Assembly: GCA_902604175.1 (NCBI GenBank)
Contig: CACKXR010000006.1
Coordinates: 1 to 52,666, forward strand
Direction of reading: 5' to 3'
Source: an uncultured Pelagibacteraceae bacterium
GTDB lineage: Bacteria > Pseudomonadota > Alphaproteobacteria > Pelagibacterales > Pelagibacteraceae
DNA: 52,666 nt
Shown here: in pieces, positions 18,785-27,434 of the stretch
Layout of the letters: each line of letters opens with the position of its first letter
Numbering within the stretch: the stretch's first letter is position 1
Translations under genes and position numbers: made by a program
The notes under the pieces: model-generated
The model's database searches: none
The model's input: only the letters and a program-made list of their open reading frames with translations
Told to the model about the DNA's origin: nothing

Positions 18785-19744
18785 TTAATATTTTATTTTT
18801 AATTTTTTATTTTTTGTAATTGCATTTAATAATGCAATCATTAAAGGTATTTTTTTACGATTAATTTTCTTTAAAATGTATGGAGCGATTTCGAAAGCAA
18901 GATCGGCACCTTCAACGGTATCATCTTTCATGAATTTTTTTTTGGCAGATTTAAAAGTAAAACCTTTACCAAGGTAATCACCCATTTTACTATTTCTGCC
19001 ACCAACAGCACTTACGTACAGATCACCTACACCAGCAAGCCCATAAACAGTTTCTTTTTTTCCCTTAAAATGTTTAATTAAATAATCCATTTCATCAATT
19101 GATTTCCTAAATAAAGCTGAAGATGTGTTCTCGCCTTGTCCTGATCCAATTATCATAGAATATATATTTTTAATTGCTGAAGAAAACTCTACACCTCTAA
19201 CATCAGTTGTATGTTCTGTCTTATAATACTTAGTGGATATTATCTTTCCAATATCTTTTGCTACCTTAATATTTTTATTCCCAATAACAGTGTAACTCTT
19301 TATCTTTCGAGCAAGCTCTTTTGCTAAGCACGGGCCTTTTAAGACAGAAATATTTAGTTTGTTGTTATTTTTATTAAGCTGTTCAGACATAGTAATAATT
19401 TTTTTTGTTTTATCTAACTTTAGTCCTTTAGTAAGAACCAAAATAGGAGTTTTACTTTTAAGGTGTGATAAATATTTACTAATTATATCTATTCCCACTG
19501 AACTTACAGCTACAACTATAAGATCCCATTTTAAATTTAACATTTCAGGAACAAATTTTTTTGTTTCTATTTTTTTTGGTAAATTAATTTTTAAAGACGG
19601 ATGAAACTTTTTTTTGAGATTTAATTTACTAATTAATTTAATATTATGTGGCTCAGAAAGTGTTACATGGTGTCTATTTTCTATTAAAGGAATAGAAAAA
19701 GCAGCTCCCATTGCTCCCGATCCTATAATCAAAATTTTTTTCAT
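18785..19744 (-). CDS. gpsA: glycerol-3-phosphate dehydrogenase [NAD(P)+]
   Basis: Makes sn-glycerol-3-phosphate from dihydroxyacetone phosphate for membrane lipids. The N-terminus has the Rossmann motif ILIIGSGAMGAAFSIPL. LKGPCLAKELA near 138 and GVEFSSAIKNIYSMIIGSGQ near 183 match the GpsA family, and the C-terminus has the TVEGADLAF block. The length of 319 is normal. It lies at the 3' end of the ABC transporter operon, 9 bases after the permease gene, and ends 3 bases from the convergent tmm stop. A link with the transporter is not obvious; it may simply share the transcript. Confidence 0.85.
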   Translation of the reverse strand: MKKILIIGSGAMGAAFSIPLIENRHHVTLSEPHNIKLISKLNLKKKFHPSLKINLPKKIETKKFVPEMLNLKWDLIVVAVSSVGIDIISKYLSHLKSKTPILVLTKGLKLDKTKKIITMSEQLNKNNNKLNISVLKGPCLAKELARKIKSYTVIGNKNIKVAKDIGKIISTKYYKTEHTTDVRGVEFSSAIKNIYSMIIGSGQGENTSSALFRKSIDEMDYLIKHFKGKKETVYGLAGVGDLYVSAVGGRNSKMGDYLGKGFTFKSAKKKFMKDDTVEGADLAFEIAPYILKKINRKKIPLMIALLNAITKNKKLKIKY

Positions 19745-19753
19745 ATTAAAAAA

Positions 19754-21907
19754 TTAGGCTATTCCTAAATGTTTCTTTCTCTTACCGACCCAAGTTCTTA
19801 TCAAATTATCAAAAATTAACCCTATAAATGCTACACAAATACCTAATGTCAGACCTATGCCTGCACCATTTTTATCAGATAAAGCTTTTAAAATATATTG
19901 GCCTAAGTCTTCTGTCCCAATGAAAGCTCCAATAATTACCATGAATAAAGCAAAAACTATTGTTTGATTTAAACCAAGCATCATGTGAGGAAAAGCTAAT
20001 GGGAATTCAATTTTTGTTAATCTTTGAAACTTATTTACACCAGACATCGTTGCAGCTTCATGTAAACCTATTGGAACACTTCTGAGACCTTCAATTGTAT
20101 ATCTGGTTGCAGGTATTGTTGCGTAAACGATGACAGCAATCAAAACAGAGGTGTCTGTTATTCCAAATAACATCATTACTGGAATTAAATAAACAAAAGA
20201 TGGAAAAGTTTGAAATATGTCACAAACCCCAAGCATAAATTTAGCTGCACTTTTACTTTGAAAACACAAAGTACCAACTGTAAAACCAATTAAACATGAG
20301 ACTATAACTCCAAATGTTGCCATGTATGTTGTCACCAATGCTCTATCCCACCATGGACTAAGTGCTATAAATAAAGTTAAACCGCAAACTACCATTGCTG
20401 ATCTAATTCCTCCAATTAAGTAACCTGCTCCAACAACTAAAACTATTGTAGCAACTGCGGGCATTCTTAAATAAAGTGCCCGCATTGGCTGTAATACTTC
20501 TTGAATTAACCATGTGTTAAATGCTTTTATGTATACAAAAAATGTTTCGAAGATCCAGTCGACTCCTTTGTTCCAAAAATCTGCTGTTGATATTCCTTTG
20601 TTATGAGGAATTTCAAATAAATAATTAAATGTACCTTTGAACAAAAAAGTTCCAATATATGCGAGTATTATTCCTACTACAAACGCTCCTGCAAAAAATA
20701 TAGCATTTTTATTTCTTTCAAAAAATGTAAGATTACCAAAATAGTCATTTTGTTTATTTGCCCAGGCTAAGGACATTTTATCCAATAATATTGCGATAAG
20801 ACTAATACACAAACCTGCTTCTAAAGCTAATCCAATATTAAGCTGATTAAGAGCTAATAATAAATTGAATCCTAAACCTTTCGCACCAATAAATGCTGAG
20901 ATAACTGCCATTGAAAAACAAACCATTATCACCTGATTAACTCCGATTAGTATATCTCTTCTAGCCGTAGGAATTAATACTTTGAACATTAATTGCCAAT
21001 TGTTACATCCACTCATTTTGCCAGCTTCAATTACTTCGGGTGGTATGGCTCTTAATCCTAATAAAGTTAATAGTATCATTGGTGGAATGGCAACGATCAT
21101 CGTTATAATCACTGCCGCATGATCACCTACTCCAAATAAAACTAGCGCAGGAACAAGAACTGCATATTGTGGCATAGTTTGCATAACCAAGAGAATTGGA
21201 TAAAGAGCTTTTTCCACTCGTTTACTTTTAAATGCAGATATACCTAGACCTAGTCCAAATATAAAAGACAATGGCGCGGCAACTAAAATAAATGATAAAG
21301 TTTGCATAGATGGTTTCCACTGACCAAAAATAGAAATGTAAACCATTGTTAATCCAGCGAAAATAGCTAAACCTTTACCACTCAATTTATAAGATAATAT
21401 TGTTGCTCCTGCAGCAACAATAGTCCATGGTAAACCTGGTAATTCTGCCCATGGATTAGCATCAATAAAATCCCAACTTGTAAATGCAACAATAGTTTCT
21501 AATCCACCTAATAAAATCTCTCTAATTAACTCAATTATAAAGGTCATAAATGCAGTTAAATTTCTACTTATTTGCAAGAGAAGTGGTCTTGTTTTAAATT
21601 CTTGTGTATCTTCATTCCAAAACTCCATCGGCATCCAGTCGTTCATTAGGAAAAATAATGAGTCATTTATCCATATAGGTAACCATCCAAGTAACGGAGG
21701 TAATCTCCAAAAGACATCAAAAGCATAATACCTTACCTCCTTGCCAGCAAAAACAAAGGTACTTTGATTGGGGTCTTTAACAAACTCTGCCTGGCCTCTT
21801 ATAAATTTATATGTTTCGGGAACTTCGATTGCAAAACATAATGCAAAAAATATAATTAGTAAAAATAACCATTGAAAAATTTTTGAATTTTTTTTTAAAA
21901 ATTCCAT
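19754..21907 (-). CDS. tmoW: TMAO / glycine betaine ABC transporter, fused double permease
   Basis: Inner-membrane permease of 717 residues made of two ProW/OpuAB-type units. Each has its own EAA loop that docks the ATPase: VIEAGKMSGCNNWQLMFKVL in the first half and LHEAATMSGVNKFQRLTKIE in the second. The halves are joined by a long linker (about 400-480). Such double permeases are typical of TmoW and of the SAR11 betaine transporter. The name tmoW is chosen for the flanking tmm and tdm genes; opuAB or proW are equally valid family names and the substrate range may include glycine betaine. It starts 3 bases after the ATPase gene. Confidence 0.85.
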   Translation of the reverse strand: MEFLKKNSKIFQWLFLLIIFFALCFAIEVPETYKFIRGQAEFVKDPNQSTFVFAGKEVRYYAFDVFWRLPPLLGWLPIWINDSLFFLMNDWMPMEFWNEDTQEFKTRPLLLQISRNLTAFMTFIIELIREILLGGLETIVAFTSWDFIDANPWAELPGLPWTIVAAGATILSYKLSGKGLAIFAGLTMVYISIFGQWKPSMQTLSFILVAAPLSFIFGLGLGISAFKSKRVEKALYPILLVMQTMPQYAVLVPALVLFGVGDHAAVIITMIVAIPPMILLTLLGLRAIPPEVIEAGKMSGCNNWQLMFKVLIPTARRDILIGVNQVIMVCFSMAVISAFIGAKGLGFNLLLALNQLNIGLALEAGLCISLIAILLDKMSLAWANKQNDYFGNLTFFERNKNAIFFAGAFVVGIILAYIGTFLFKGTFNYLFEIPHNKGISTADFWNKGVDWIFETFFVYIKAFNTWLIQEVLQPMRALYLRMPAVATIVLVVGAGYLIGGIRSAMVVCGLTLFIALSPWWDRALVTTYMATFGVIVSCLIGFTVGTLCFQSKSAAKFMLGVCDIFQTFPSFVYLIPVMMLFGITDTSVLIAVIVYATIPATRYTIEGLRSVPIGLHEAATMSGVNKFQRLTKIEFPLAFPHMMLGLNQTIVFALFMVIIGAFIGTEDLGQYILKALSDKNGAGIGLTLGICVAFIGLIFDNLIRTWVGKRKKHLGIA

Positions 21908-21910
21908 AAT

Positions 21911-22942
21911 CTAATTTCCATTTTTCCTTCCACCAAAAACTGTATTAATTATTTTTGTGGGATTAATAGAGCCTATAATTTTATTATTCTTATCTATAAC
22001 TCCTACAGTTTTTTCTTGAGTAAGAATTTTTTCAGCAACATTCTCAATAATCTCATCTTTTGAAACTCTTAAATCTCCTAATTCATTACTAGTGGATTGA
22101 TCCATTACATCTTCAATTAACAAAACTTTTTCCCTTGGGACTTCTTCTGTAAATTTTCTTACATATTCAGTTGCAGGATTTAAAACTATTTTAGCAGGTG
22201 TATCTAATTGTTCAATTACACCATCCTTCATAATTGCTATTCGATCAGCTAGCTTTAAAGCTTCGTCAAAATCATGAGTGATGAACATTATAGTTTTTTG
22301 CAATTTATCTTGAAGTCTTAAAAACTCATCCTGCATTTCTTTTCGGATCAAAGGATCTAATGCTGAAAAAGGCTCATCTAAAAACCAAATATCCGGCTCT
22401 ACAGCTAAGGATCTTGCAATACCTACTCTTTGCTGTTGTCCACCTGAAAGTTCTCTTGGAAAATAATTTTCCCTTCCGTCTAATCCAACCAACTTAACCA
22501 TATCCATTGCCTTGCTAATGCTTTCATCAGTATTAATTCCCTTAATCTGTAATGGAAATGCTATATTTTCTACTACAGTTTTGTGCGGCAACAACGCAAA
22601 GCTTTGAAAAACCATTCCCATTTTATTTCTTCTCAGATCAATAAGTTCTTTGTTGTTTAGCTCCAATAAATCTTGACCTTCTATAAAAATTTTTCCACCT
22701 GTTGCATCTGTTAGTCTTGAAATACACCTAAGCAATGTTGATTTACCTGATCCAGATAAACCCATCACGACCAACATTTCTCCTTTTGCTACTTCAAAAG
22801 AAGCATTGTTAACTCCAACTATACATCCATTTTCTTGAAAAGTTTTTGCATCTACGTTTCCATTAGCTTCTTGGAGCATTTTTTTGGCATTTTGTCCAAA
22901 AATTTTGTAAACAGACTCACATTTAATAACTGTATCAGACAT
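21911..22942 (-). CDS. tmoV: TMAO / glycine betaine ABC transporter, ATP-binding protein
   Basis: ATPase of the betaine/proline/TMAO import family (ProV/OpuAA). Walker A is GLSGSGKST near 61, the ABC signature LSGGQQQRVG near 165, Walker B IWFLDEPFSALDP near 185, and the switch His is in FITHDFDEAL. The C-terminus (about 275-335) carries a CBS-like part (VGVIDKNNKIIGSINPTKII), which in OpuA-type ATPases senses ionic strength. At 343 residues it is slightly shorter than double-CBS ProV proteins. Three bases separate it from tmoW. Confidence 0.88.
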   Translation of the reverse strand: MSDTVIKCESVYKIFGQNAKKMLQEANGNVDAKTFQENGCIVGVNNASFEVAKGEMLVVMGLSGSGKSTLLRCISRLTDATGGKIFIEGQDLLELNNKELIDLRRNKMGMVFQSFALLPHKTVVENIAFPLQIKGINTDESISKAMDMVKLVGLDGRENYFPRELSGGQQQRVGIARSLAVEPDIWFLDEPFSALDPLIRKEMQDEFLRLQDKLQKTIMFITHDFDEALKLADRIAIMKDGVIEQLDTPAKIVLNPATEYVRKFTEEVPREKVLLIEDVMDQSTSNELGDLRVSKDEIIENVAEKILTQEKTVGVIDKNNKIIGSINPTKIINTVFGGRKNGN

Positions 22943-23008
22943 AAATTATTATTAGGTTATACGAAATTTAGTTGAATTAATATGTATATAATATTCGTCT
23001 CTCCTTAA

Positions 23009-23560
23009 TTAAAAATTTTTGATGTAATAAATTCTAGTATCAATACCAGTACTTAAAAAACTTAATGCCTCCCCACTTACTTTAATTTCTTCATCTACTC
23101 CAACATTATTTCCACTAACTGTGAAACCTGCAAAACATTTATTTTTTTCATCATCCCACTCAACAAATGTCTCATCAATTTTATTGCCATTAATTGTATA
23201 AATTTCATGTGCTCTAAAATTGAGAAAATTAGCTCCCATTATTGCTCTTTGTGGAATAAGTTTTGTAGCTTTACAGACTTTCTCATAAACATCGTCAGAT
23301 AATCTATGATGATCTGTTCCATCAAAAGTTACTAAAATTCCAGATGGCAGACTTGATATTAATTCATTTAATTTCCTCTCTTCTGCAATTCTTTCTTCCT
23401 CTATTTTCATCCTTTTAACTAAATCATCACCTTCTCCAAAAATATTATTTAAAATAACAAAAGATAAAATTATTATTAATGTAATAATTATTAATCCACC
23501 AAACTGTCTAACCGACTCTGGTAATTCCTTAAATTTACTAAAATAATTTTCTTGAGACAT
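23009..23560 (-). CDS. single-pass membrane protein of unknown function, 183 aa
   Basis: Not recognised. A cytoplasmic N-terminus of about 25 residues is followed by one strong transmembrane helix (GGLIIITLIIILSFVILNNI), a charged helical stretch rich in Glu/Arg (about 50-70), and a roughly 110-residue probably periplasmic domain with beta character. I start it at the ATG at 23560, which overlaps the stop of the MORN gene (TAATG); the frame stays open further upstream but that would run inside the MORN gene. It lies between the MORN gene and the transporter ATPase gene in the same direction, so it is probably cotranscribed with tmoV-tmoW. Confidence 0.65.
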   Translation of the reverse strand: MSQENYFSKFKELPESVRQFGGLIIITLIIILSFVILNNIFGEGDDLVKRMKIEEERIAEERKLNELISSLPSGILVTFDGTDHHRLSDDVYEKVCKATKLIPQRAIMGANFLNFRAHEIYTINGNKIDETFVEWDDEKNKCFAGFTVSGNNVGVDEEIKVSGEALSFLSTGIDTRIYYIKNF

Positions 23561-23937
23561 TATTCTTGTAATTTTCCATTTTTCCAAATACCTGACTTTT
23601 GTTTTCCATCCGCCCAAGTAAACGTTCCTTGACCATTCATAAAACCATTGGCCCACTGACCGTCATAAGTAGAACCATCAGGGAATATTAAGATACCTTG
23701 TCCACTCCACACACTATTTTCAAATTCGCCTTTATAGATATATCCATTAGGCCAAGTTTCTACTCCCTTGCCTTCCTTTTTTGTTGCAACCCATTCTCCT
23801 TCATAAGTTGTTTTATCTGTATAAACCCATTTACCATATCCATTTTCACAGTTTCCCTCTTTACATCCAGTACTTCTAGCAAAAGCAGATGAAATTACAA
23901 AAACAGTTAAAATTAAAAGTAAAAATATTTTTTTCAT
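23560..23937 (-). CDS. exported MORN-repeat protein, 125 aa
   Basis: A Sec signal peptide (MKKIFLLLILTVFVISSAFA) is followed by a Cys pair (GCKEGNCENGYG) and then about four MORN-type repeats of the form YxGxW/F...GxGxxxxxxG: YEGEWVATKKEGKGVETW, YKGEFENSVWSGQGILIF and YDGQWANGFMNGQGTFTW. Such repeats form beta-hairpin sheets, often at membranes. The protein should be periplasmic or surface-exposed. It starts downstream of the binding-protein terminator and its stop overlaps the next gene's start. What it does beside the transporter is unknown. Confidence 0.85.
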   Translation of the reverse strand: MKKIFLLLILTVFVISSAFARSTGCKEGNCENGYGKWVYTDKTTYEGEWVATKKEGKGVETWPNGYIYKGEFENSVWSGQGILIFPDGSTYDGQWANGFMNGQGTFTWADGKQKSGIWKNGKLQE

Positions 23938-23961
23938 GAGTTTATTTTATACAAAAATTAG

Positions 23962-24000
23962 ACAAAAAAAAATCCCTCCCAACACAGTTGGGAGAGATTT
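23962..24000 (-). terminator. strong intrinsic terminator after the ABC binding-protein gene
   Basis: Read on the minus strand, AATCTCTCCCAAC pairs with GTTGGGAGGGATT (13 bp, one G-U) around a 3-base TGT loop, directly followed by a run of T. In plus coordinates the arms are 23971-23983 and 23987-23999, with the run at 23964-23970. It starts about 20 bases after the binding-protein stop codon. Because the MORN, membrane-protein, ATPase and permease genes follow in the same direction, partial readthrough would give more binding protein than permease, as is common for ABC importers. Confidence 0.88.
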
Positions 24001-24021
24001 ATAAGTTTTATATTTTTAACC

Positions 24022-24975
24022 TTAATGATCGTGTGTAAATTCTTCCCACACTTTTTTATTATCGGCTAACCATTTTTTAGCTGCATCTTCATGAGTCATC
24101 TTATCCAGATCAACTAAAGCTGCCATTGCTCCAATTTGACTTGTGGAAAATGACATTTTTTTGAACACTTTAGCCGCATTTGGATGAGTTTTTGGAAAAT
24201 CCTCATGAGCTGCTTTTTTCAGATAGCCATCTGGAGAACCACATTTTCCATCTCCACCATCTTCTGGTCTACAACCTGCAGTGTATGGAGGAAAATCAAT
24301 AAATGTAAAACCAGCACCATCTGTAAAGTTTGGTGTCCAATTGAAAATTATTGTTCCTCTTCCTTCTTTTTCAGCTGCTGCTAATTCTGCCCAAAGTGCA
24401 TCAGCACTTCCAGCAAATTTTACCCACCAAAGATCTCCTAAACCTAAAGCATCAACCCTTTGAGGTATCAAATCTCCATGCCAAGTTTGTGGACCTTCCA
24501 ACATTCTTCCTTTTCCATCTGGAGAATCAGGTGTTGTAAAGTTTTTAGCACAGTCAGGATTTTTTAAAGCAGTCCAGTCTGGTAGACCAGGGCATAATCC
24601 TTTGTCTGTAACCCAGTTTGGGTATCCCATATCTTCAAGTGTTCTTGCTTCATGATCACCCATATCTATTAGACCACCTTTATCTAAAGCAGTTGTGAAT
24701 GATTTACCAAATGCAGATTCCCACACTTCGTGTGATATAGTTACATCTCCAATTCTGATTGACTCATAAACTGCTTGTGAGTCAGCATTTACATATTTAA
24801 CATTGTTACCCATGCTTTCGAAAATTCCACCAATAACATAAGCCATTACAATTTGACTTGACCAGTTATGAGTTGGGATTACGATGGGTTTTTTGCTATC
24901 TGCAGCATTAGAAATTCCTGCAAAACTTACCACAGAAATTACAAGAGCAGACAATAATGATATTACTTTATTCAT
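24022..24975 (-). CDS. tmoX: TMAO / glycine betaine substrate-binding protein
   Basis: Periplasmic binding protein of the OpuAC/ProX family, 317 residues. A Sec signal peptide ends after GISNA-A near residue 24. The mature protein is rich in Trp (THNWSSQ, HEVWESAF, GPQTWHGD, DLWWVKFAG, IFNWTPN), consistent with the aromatic cage that binds quaternary ammonium groups or TMAO. Start ATG at 24975 has a good ribosome site (GGGGAG). It has its own promoter and terminator, and the ATPase and permease follow after two extra genes. Which ligand it prefers cannot be read; betaine, TMAO or both are plausible. Confidence 0.88.
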   Translation of the reverse strand: MNKVISLLSALVISVVSFAGISNAADSKKPIVIPTHNWSSQIVMAYVIGGIFESMGNNVKYVNADSQAVYESIRIGDVTISHEVWESAFGKSFTTALDKGGLIDMGDHEARTLEDMGYPNWVTDKGLCPGLPDWTALKNPDCAKNFTTPDSPDGKGRMLEGPQTWHGDLIPQRVDALGLGDLWWVKFAGSADALWAELAAAEKEGRGTIIFNWTPNFTDGAGFTFIDFPPYTAGCRPEDGGDGKCGSPDGYLKKAAHEDFPKTHPNAAKVFKKMSFSTSQIGAMAALVDLDKMTHEDAAKKWLADNKKVWEEFTHDH

Positions 24976-25008
24976 TTTTTTCTCCCCATTTATTAATATT
25001 AATATTAA

Positions 25009-25037
25009 ATTATGTTCTGATTTATAGGTATAGTCAA
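25009..25037 (-). promoter_or_regulatory. sigma70-type promoter for the binding-protein gene
   Basis: On the minus strand TTGACT (25037-25032) and CATAAT (25014-25009) are separated by exactly 17 bases. The -10 lies 33 bases before the start codon, leaving a short leader with the GGGGAG ribosome site. Both boxes are one mismatch from consensus, the best match I found in the window. It overlaps the upstream region of tdm on the other strand. Confidence 0.6.
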
Positions 25038-25048
25038 CTCGTTTTCAG

Positions 25049-25054
25049 TATAAT
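25049..25054 (+). promoter_or_regulatory. candidate -10 box for tdm
   Basis: A perfect TATAAT at 25049-25054 lies 35 bases before the tdm ATG. The expected -35 position (25026-25031) reads AGGTAT and is poor, so an activator may be needed if this is the promoter. It lies within 12 bases of the -35 of the divergent binding-protein promoter, so the two probably cannot be occupied independently. Confidence 0.4.
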
Positions 25055-25089
25055 ATGGTCACAATAAAAATTATAATAATGCATTGACC

Positions 25090-27429
25090 ATGTTAGGAAC
25101 TAGTAAAGAAATAAAATATCCAGGACTTAATATTTTACCACCAGGAGTTGAAAGACATGTTGTAAATGGTGGTGGTCTCACTGCTTTTCATATTTTCCCT
25201 GATGATGAGATAGAAATAATCAATAATGAGGGAAATCAAATTTGTGAAATCATTTGTTTCAGCAAAGATGGAAAATCTGATGCTGGTATTTTAAACCTTA
25301 AAAGTAATAATAATAAAAATTTTATAAGAGATATCTTAAGTAAAAAGGATGAGAGCATCCTAGCAACCAATTATCAACTTAAAAAACTCAATTTAAACAT
25401 TTCAGACTCAAAGTCCTCAATAGTGTTTGATGTAGATAGTCAAATTGGTGAAAAAATAAAATTAAAATCTAAAGATAAGTGTTTTGCAATATTTGCAGCT
25501 CCTGGACAAGATATGGATGTTGCAAAACAAAATCCTCCTACAGATTTAATTATTTATATTAAAAGAGCAAATATTAGTGATGATAAAGAGTTAAACGTTA
25601 TTCCTAACCCTGTCTTTGAACCCTCATATGAGAAAAATATTAGTAAAGCGAGCAGCATATCCTATGAAGTTAAAGAAGGTGACTATATTCAAGTTATAAG
25701 TCCAACTGGAAGACAATGTTCAGACTTTGTTGCATTTGACACAAGAAAATTACAAAAAGGAATCGAGAAAGGATTAGATTGGCAAACAACTAGGACTTTT
25801 ATGGGCCATACGTTTCCAGGACCAGGATTATTTTCTAAATTTTATGATACTGACCACGAACCTTTAGTGGAAGTAATTAGAGATACTGTTGGCAAACATG
25901 ATACTTTTAATCTTGCTTGTACTTCAAAGTACTATGAAGATGCTGGTTATTTTGGTCATGCAAATTGCTCTGACAATCTTACCGAAAGTATGTCTAAATA
26001 TGGTCTTCAAAAACAAAAAGGCTGGCACGCAATCAATTTATTTTTTAATACATCTGAAGGTGGATTAAACTCAGTTATTTCAGATGAGTCATATTCGCGT
26101 CCTGGTGATTATGTCATGTTTAGAGCTTTAAAAGATTTAACCATTGGAACAACAGCATGTCCTAGTGATATAGATCCTTGTAATTCGTGGAATCCAACTA
26201 ATATTTTTGTTAGAACATATGACAAGAAAAAAGAATTTACTAAATCATTTGCATTCAGGATGAAAACAGACTCTGAAAAAAAACTTACACGAAATTCTGG
26301 CTTTTACGAGAGAACTTCAAAACTAACAAGAAACTTTATAGATGCTAGAGGTTTTTGGCTTCCAAATGATTATACAAAACATGGGCTTGTTAATGAGTAC
26401 GATGCTTGTAGAAATAATGCAGTTTTAATTGATTTATCTTCATTAAGAAAATTTGAAATTATTGGTCCTGACGCTGAAGAATTATTAAATTACACACTTA
26501 CAAGAAACATTAAAAAATTATCGATAGGTCAAGTTGTATATTCTGCAATGTGCTATGAAAATGGAATGATGTTTGACGACGGTACTCTTTTAAGATTAAG
26601 TGAGACTGGTTTTAGATGGATTTGTGGAGATGAATATGGAGGTGAATGGTTAAAAGAAATTGCAAAAAAGAAAAATTTCAATGCAAATATAAAAAATTCA
26701 ACAGACCAAATAAGTAATGTTTCATTACAAGGTCCAAAAAGTAGAGAAATTTTAAAAAAGATAATTTTTACACCTCCTACTCAGCCTTCTATAGATGAAC
26801 TTGGTTGGTTTAGATTTAGCATTTGCAGAATAGAGGATTTGCAAGGAATACCATTGATTGTTTCTAGAACTGGTTATACTGGTGAACTTGGATATGAAAT
26901 TTGGTGTCACCCTAAACATGCTCCTGAAGTCTGGGATAAATTAATGGAAGCAGGAAAAGAAGATGGTTTGATTCCTGCAGGATTTGGAGCTTTAGACAAA
27001 CTTAGAATTGAAGCAGGATTAATTTTATTTGGTAATGAGTTTGATGGTCAACAAGATCCTTTTGAGGCAGGTATTGGTTTTGCTGTTCCATTGAAAACAA
27101 AAGAAGAGGATTTTATTGGTAAAGACGAATTAATAAAAAGAAAAAATAACCCACAAAAAAAACTTGTTGGGTTGGAATTAGCTGGTAAAGAAATTGCAGG
27201 TCATGGTGACTGTGTTCATATCGAAAGATCTCAGATAGGTGTGGTTACAAGTGGATGTTTATCCTCAACTTTAAATAAAAATATAGCATTGTGTAGAATT
27301 GATATGCAGTATTCAGAAATCGGGACTGAGGTTGAAGTTGGTAAAATTGATGGTCATCAAAAAAGAATAGCTGCCAAAGTAGTTGCGTTTCCTTTTTATG
27401 ACCCAACTAAGTCTAGAGTAAAATCATAA
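25090..27429 (+). CDS. tdm: trimethylamine N-oxide demethylase Tdm (DUF1989 + GcvT fusion)
   Basis: Tdm splits TMAO into dimethylamine and formaldehyde. The protein joins a DUF1989 (urea-carboxylase-associated) domain, about 195-375, with Cys/His-rich blocks EDAGYFGHANCSDN and TTACPSDIDPCNSWNP that probably bind metal, to a GcvT-like folate domain, about 400-779, with GPDAEELLNYTLTRNI and FGALDKLRIEAGL. This architecture is known for bacterial Tmm-linked Tdm. The first 140 residues look like a degenerate second copy of the DUF1989 strand region. I prefer the ATG at 25090; a TTG six bases earlier is also in frame. It is divergent from the transporter binding-protein gene. Confidence 0.85.
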   Translation: MLGTSKEIKYPGLNILPPGVERHVVNGGGLTAFHIFPDDEIEIINNEGNQICEIICFSKDGKSDAGILNLKSNNNKNFIRDILSKKDESILATNYQLKKLNLNISDSKSSIVFDVDSQIGEKIKLKSKDKCFAIFAAPGQDMDVAKQNPPTDLIIYIKRANISDDKELNVIPNPVFEPSYEKNISKASSISYEVKEGDYIQVISPTGRQCSDFVAFDTRKLQKGIEKGLDWQTTRTFMGHTFPGPGLFSKFYDTDHEPLVEVIRDTVGKHDTFNLACTSKYYEDAGYFGHANCSDNLTESMSKYGLQKQKGWHAINLFFNTSEGGLNSVISDESYSRPGDYVMFRALKDLTIGTTACPSDIDPCNSWNPTNIFVRTYDKKKEFTKSFAFRMKTDSEKKLTRNSGFYERTSKLTRNFIDARGFWLPNDYTKHGLVNEYDACRNNAVLIDLSSLRKFEIIGPDAEELLNYTLTRNIKKLSIGQVVYSAMCYENGMMFDDGTLLRLSETGFRWICGDEYGGEWLKEIAKKKNFNANIKNSTDQISNVSLQGPKSREILKKIIFTPPTQPSIDELGWFRFSICRIEDLQGIPLIVSRTGYTGELGYEIWCHPKHAPEVWDKLMEAGKEDGLIPAGFGALDKLRIEAGLILFGNEFDGQQDPFEAGIGFAVPLKTKEEDFIGKDELIKRKNNPQKKLVGLELAGKEIAGHGDCVHIERSQIGVVTSGCLSSTLNKNIALCRIDMQYSEIGTEVEVGKIDGHQKRIAAKVVAFPFYDPTKSRVKS

Positions 27430-27434
27430 ATTAA

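Noticed and set aside
23561-23656. Upstream start for the 183-residue membrane protein
   Set aside because: Lies inside the MORN-repeat coding sequence; the TAATG junction gives a clean coupled start.
24976-25089. Riboswitch for TMAO, glycine or S-adenosylmethionine upstream of tdm or the binding-protein gene
   Set aside because: The gap is only 114 bases for two divergent promoters and shows no conserved-looking stem set.
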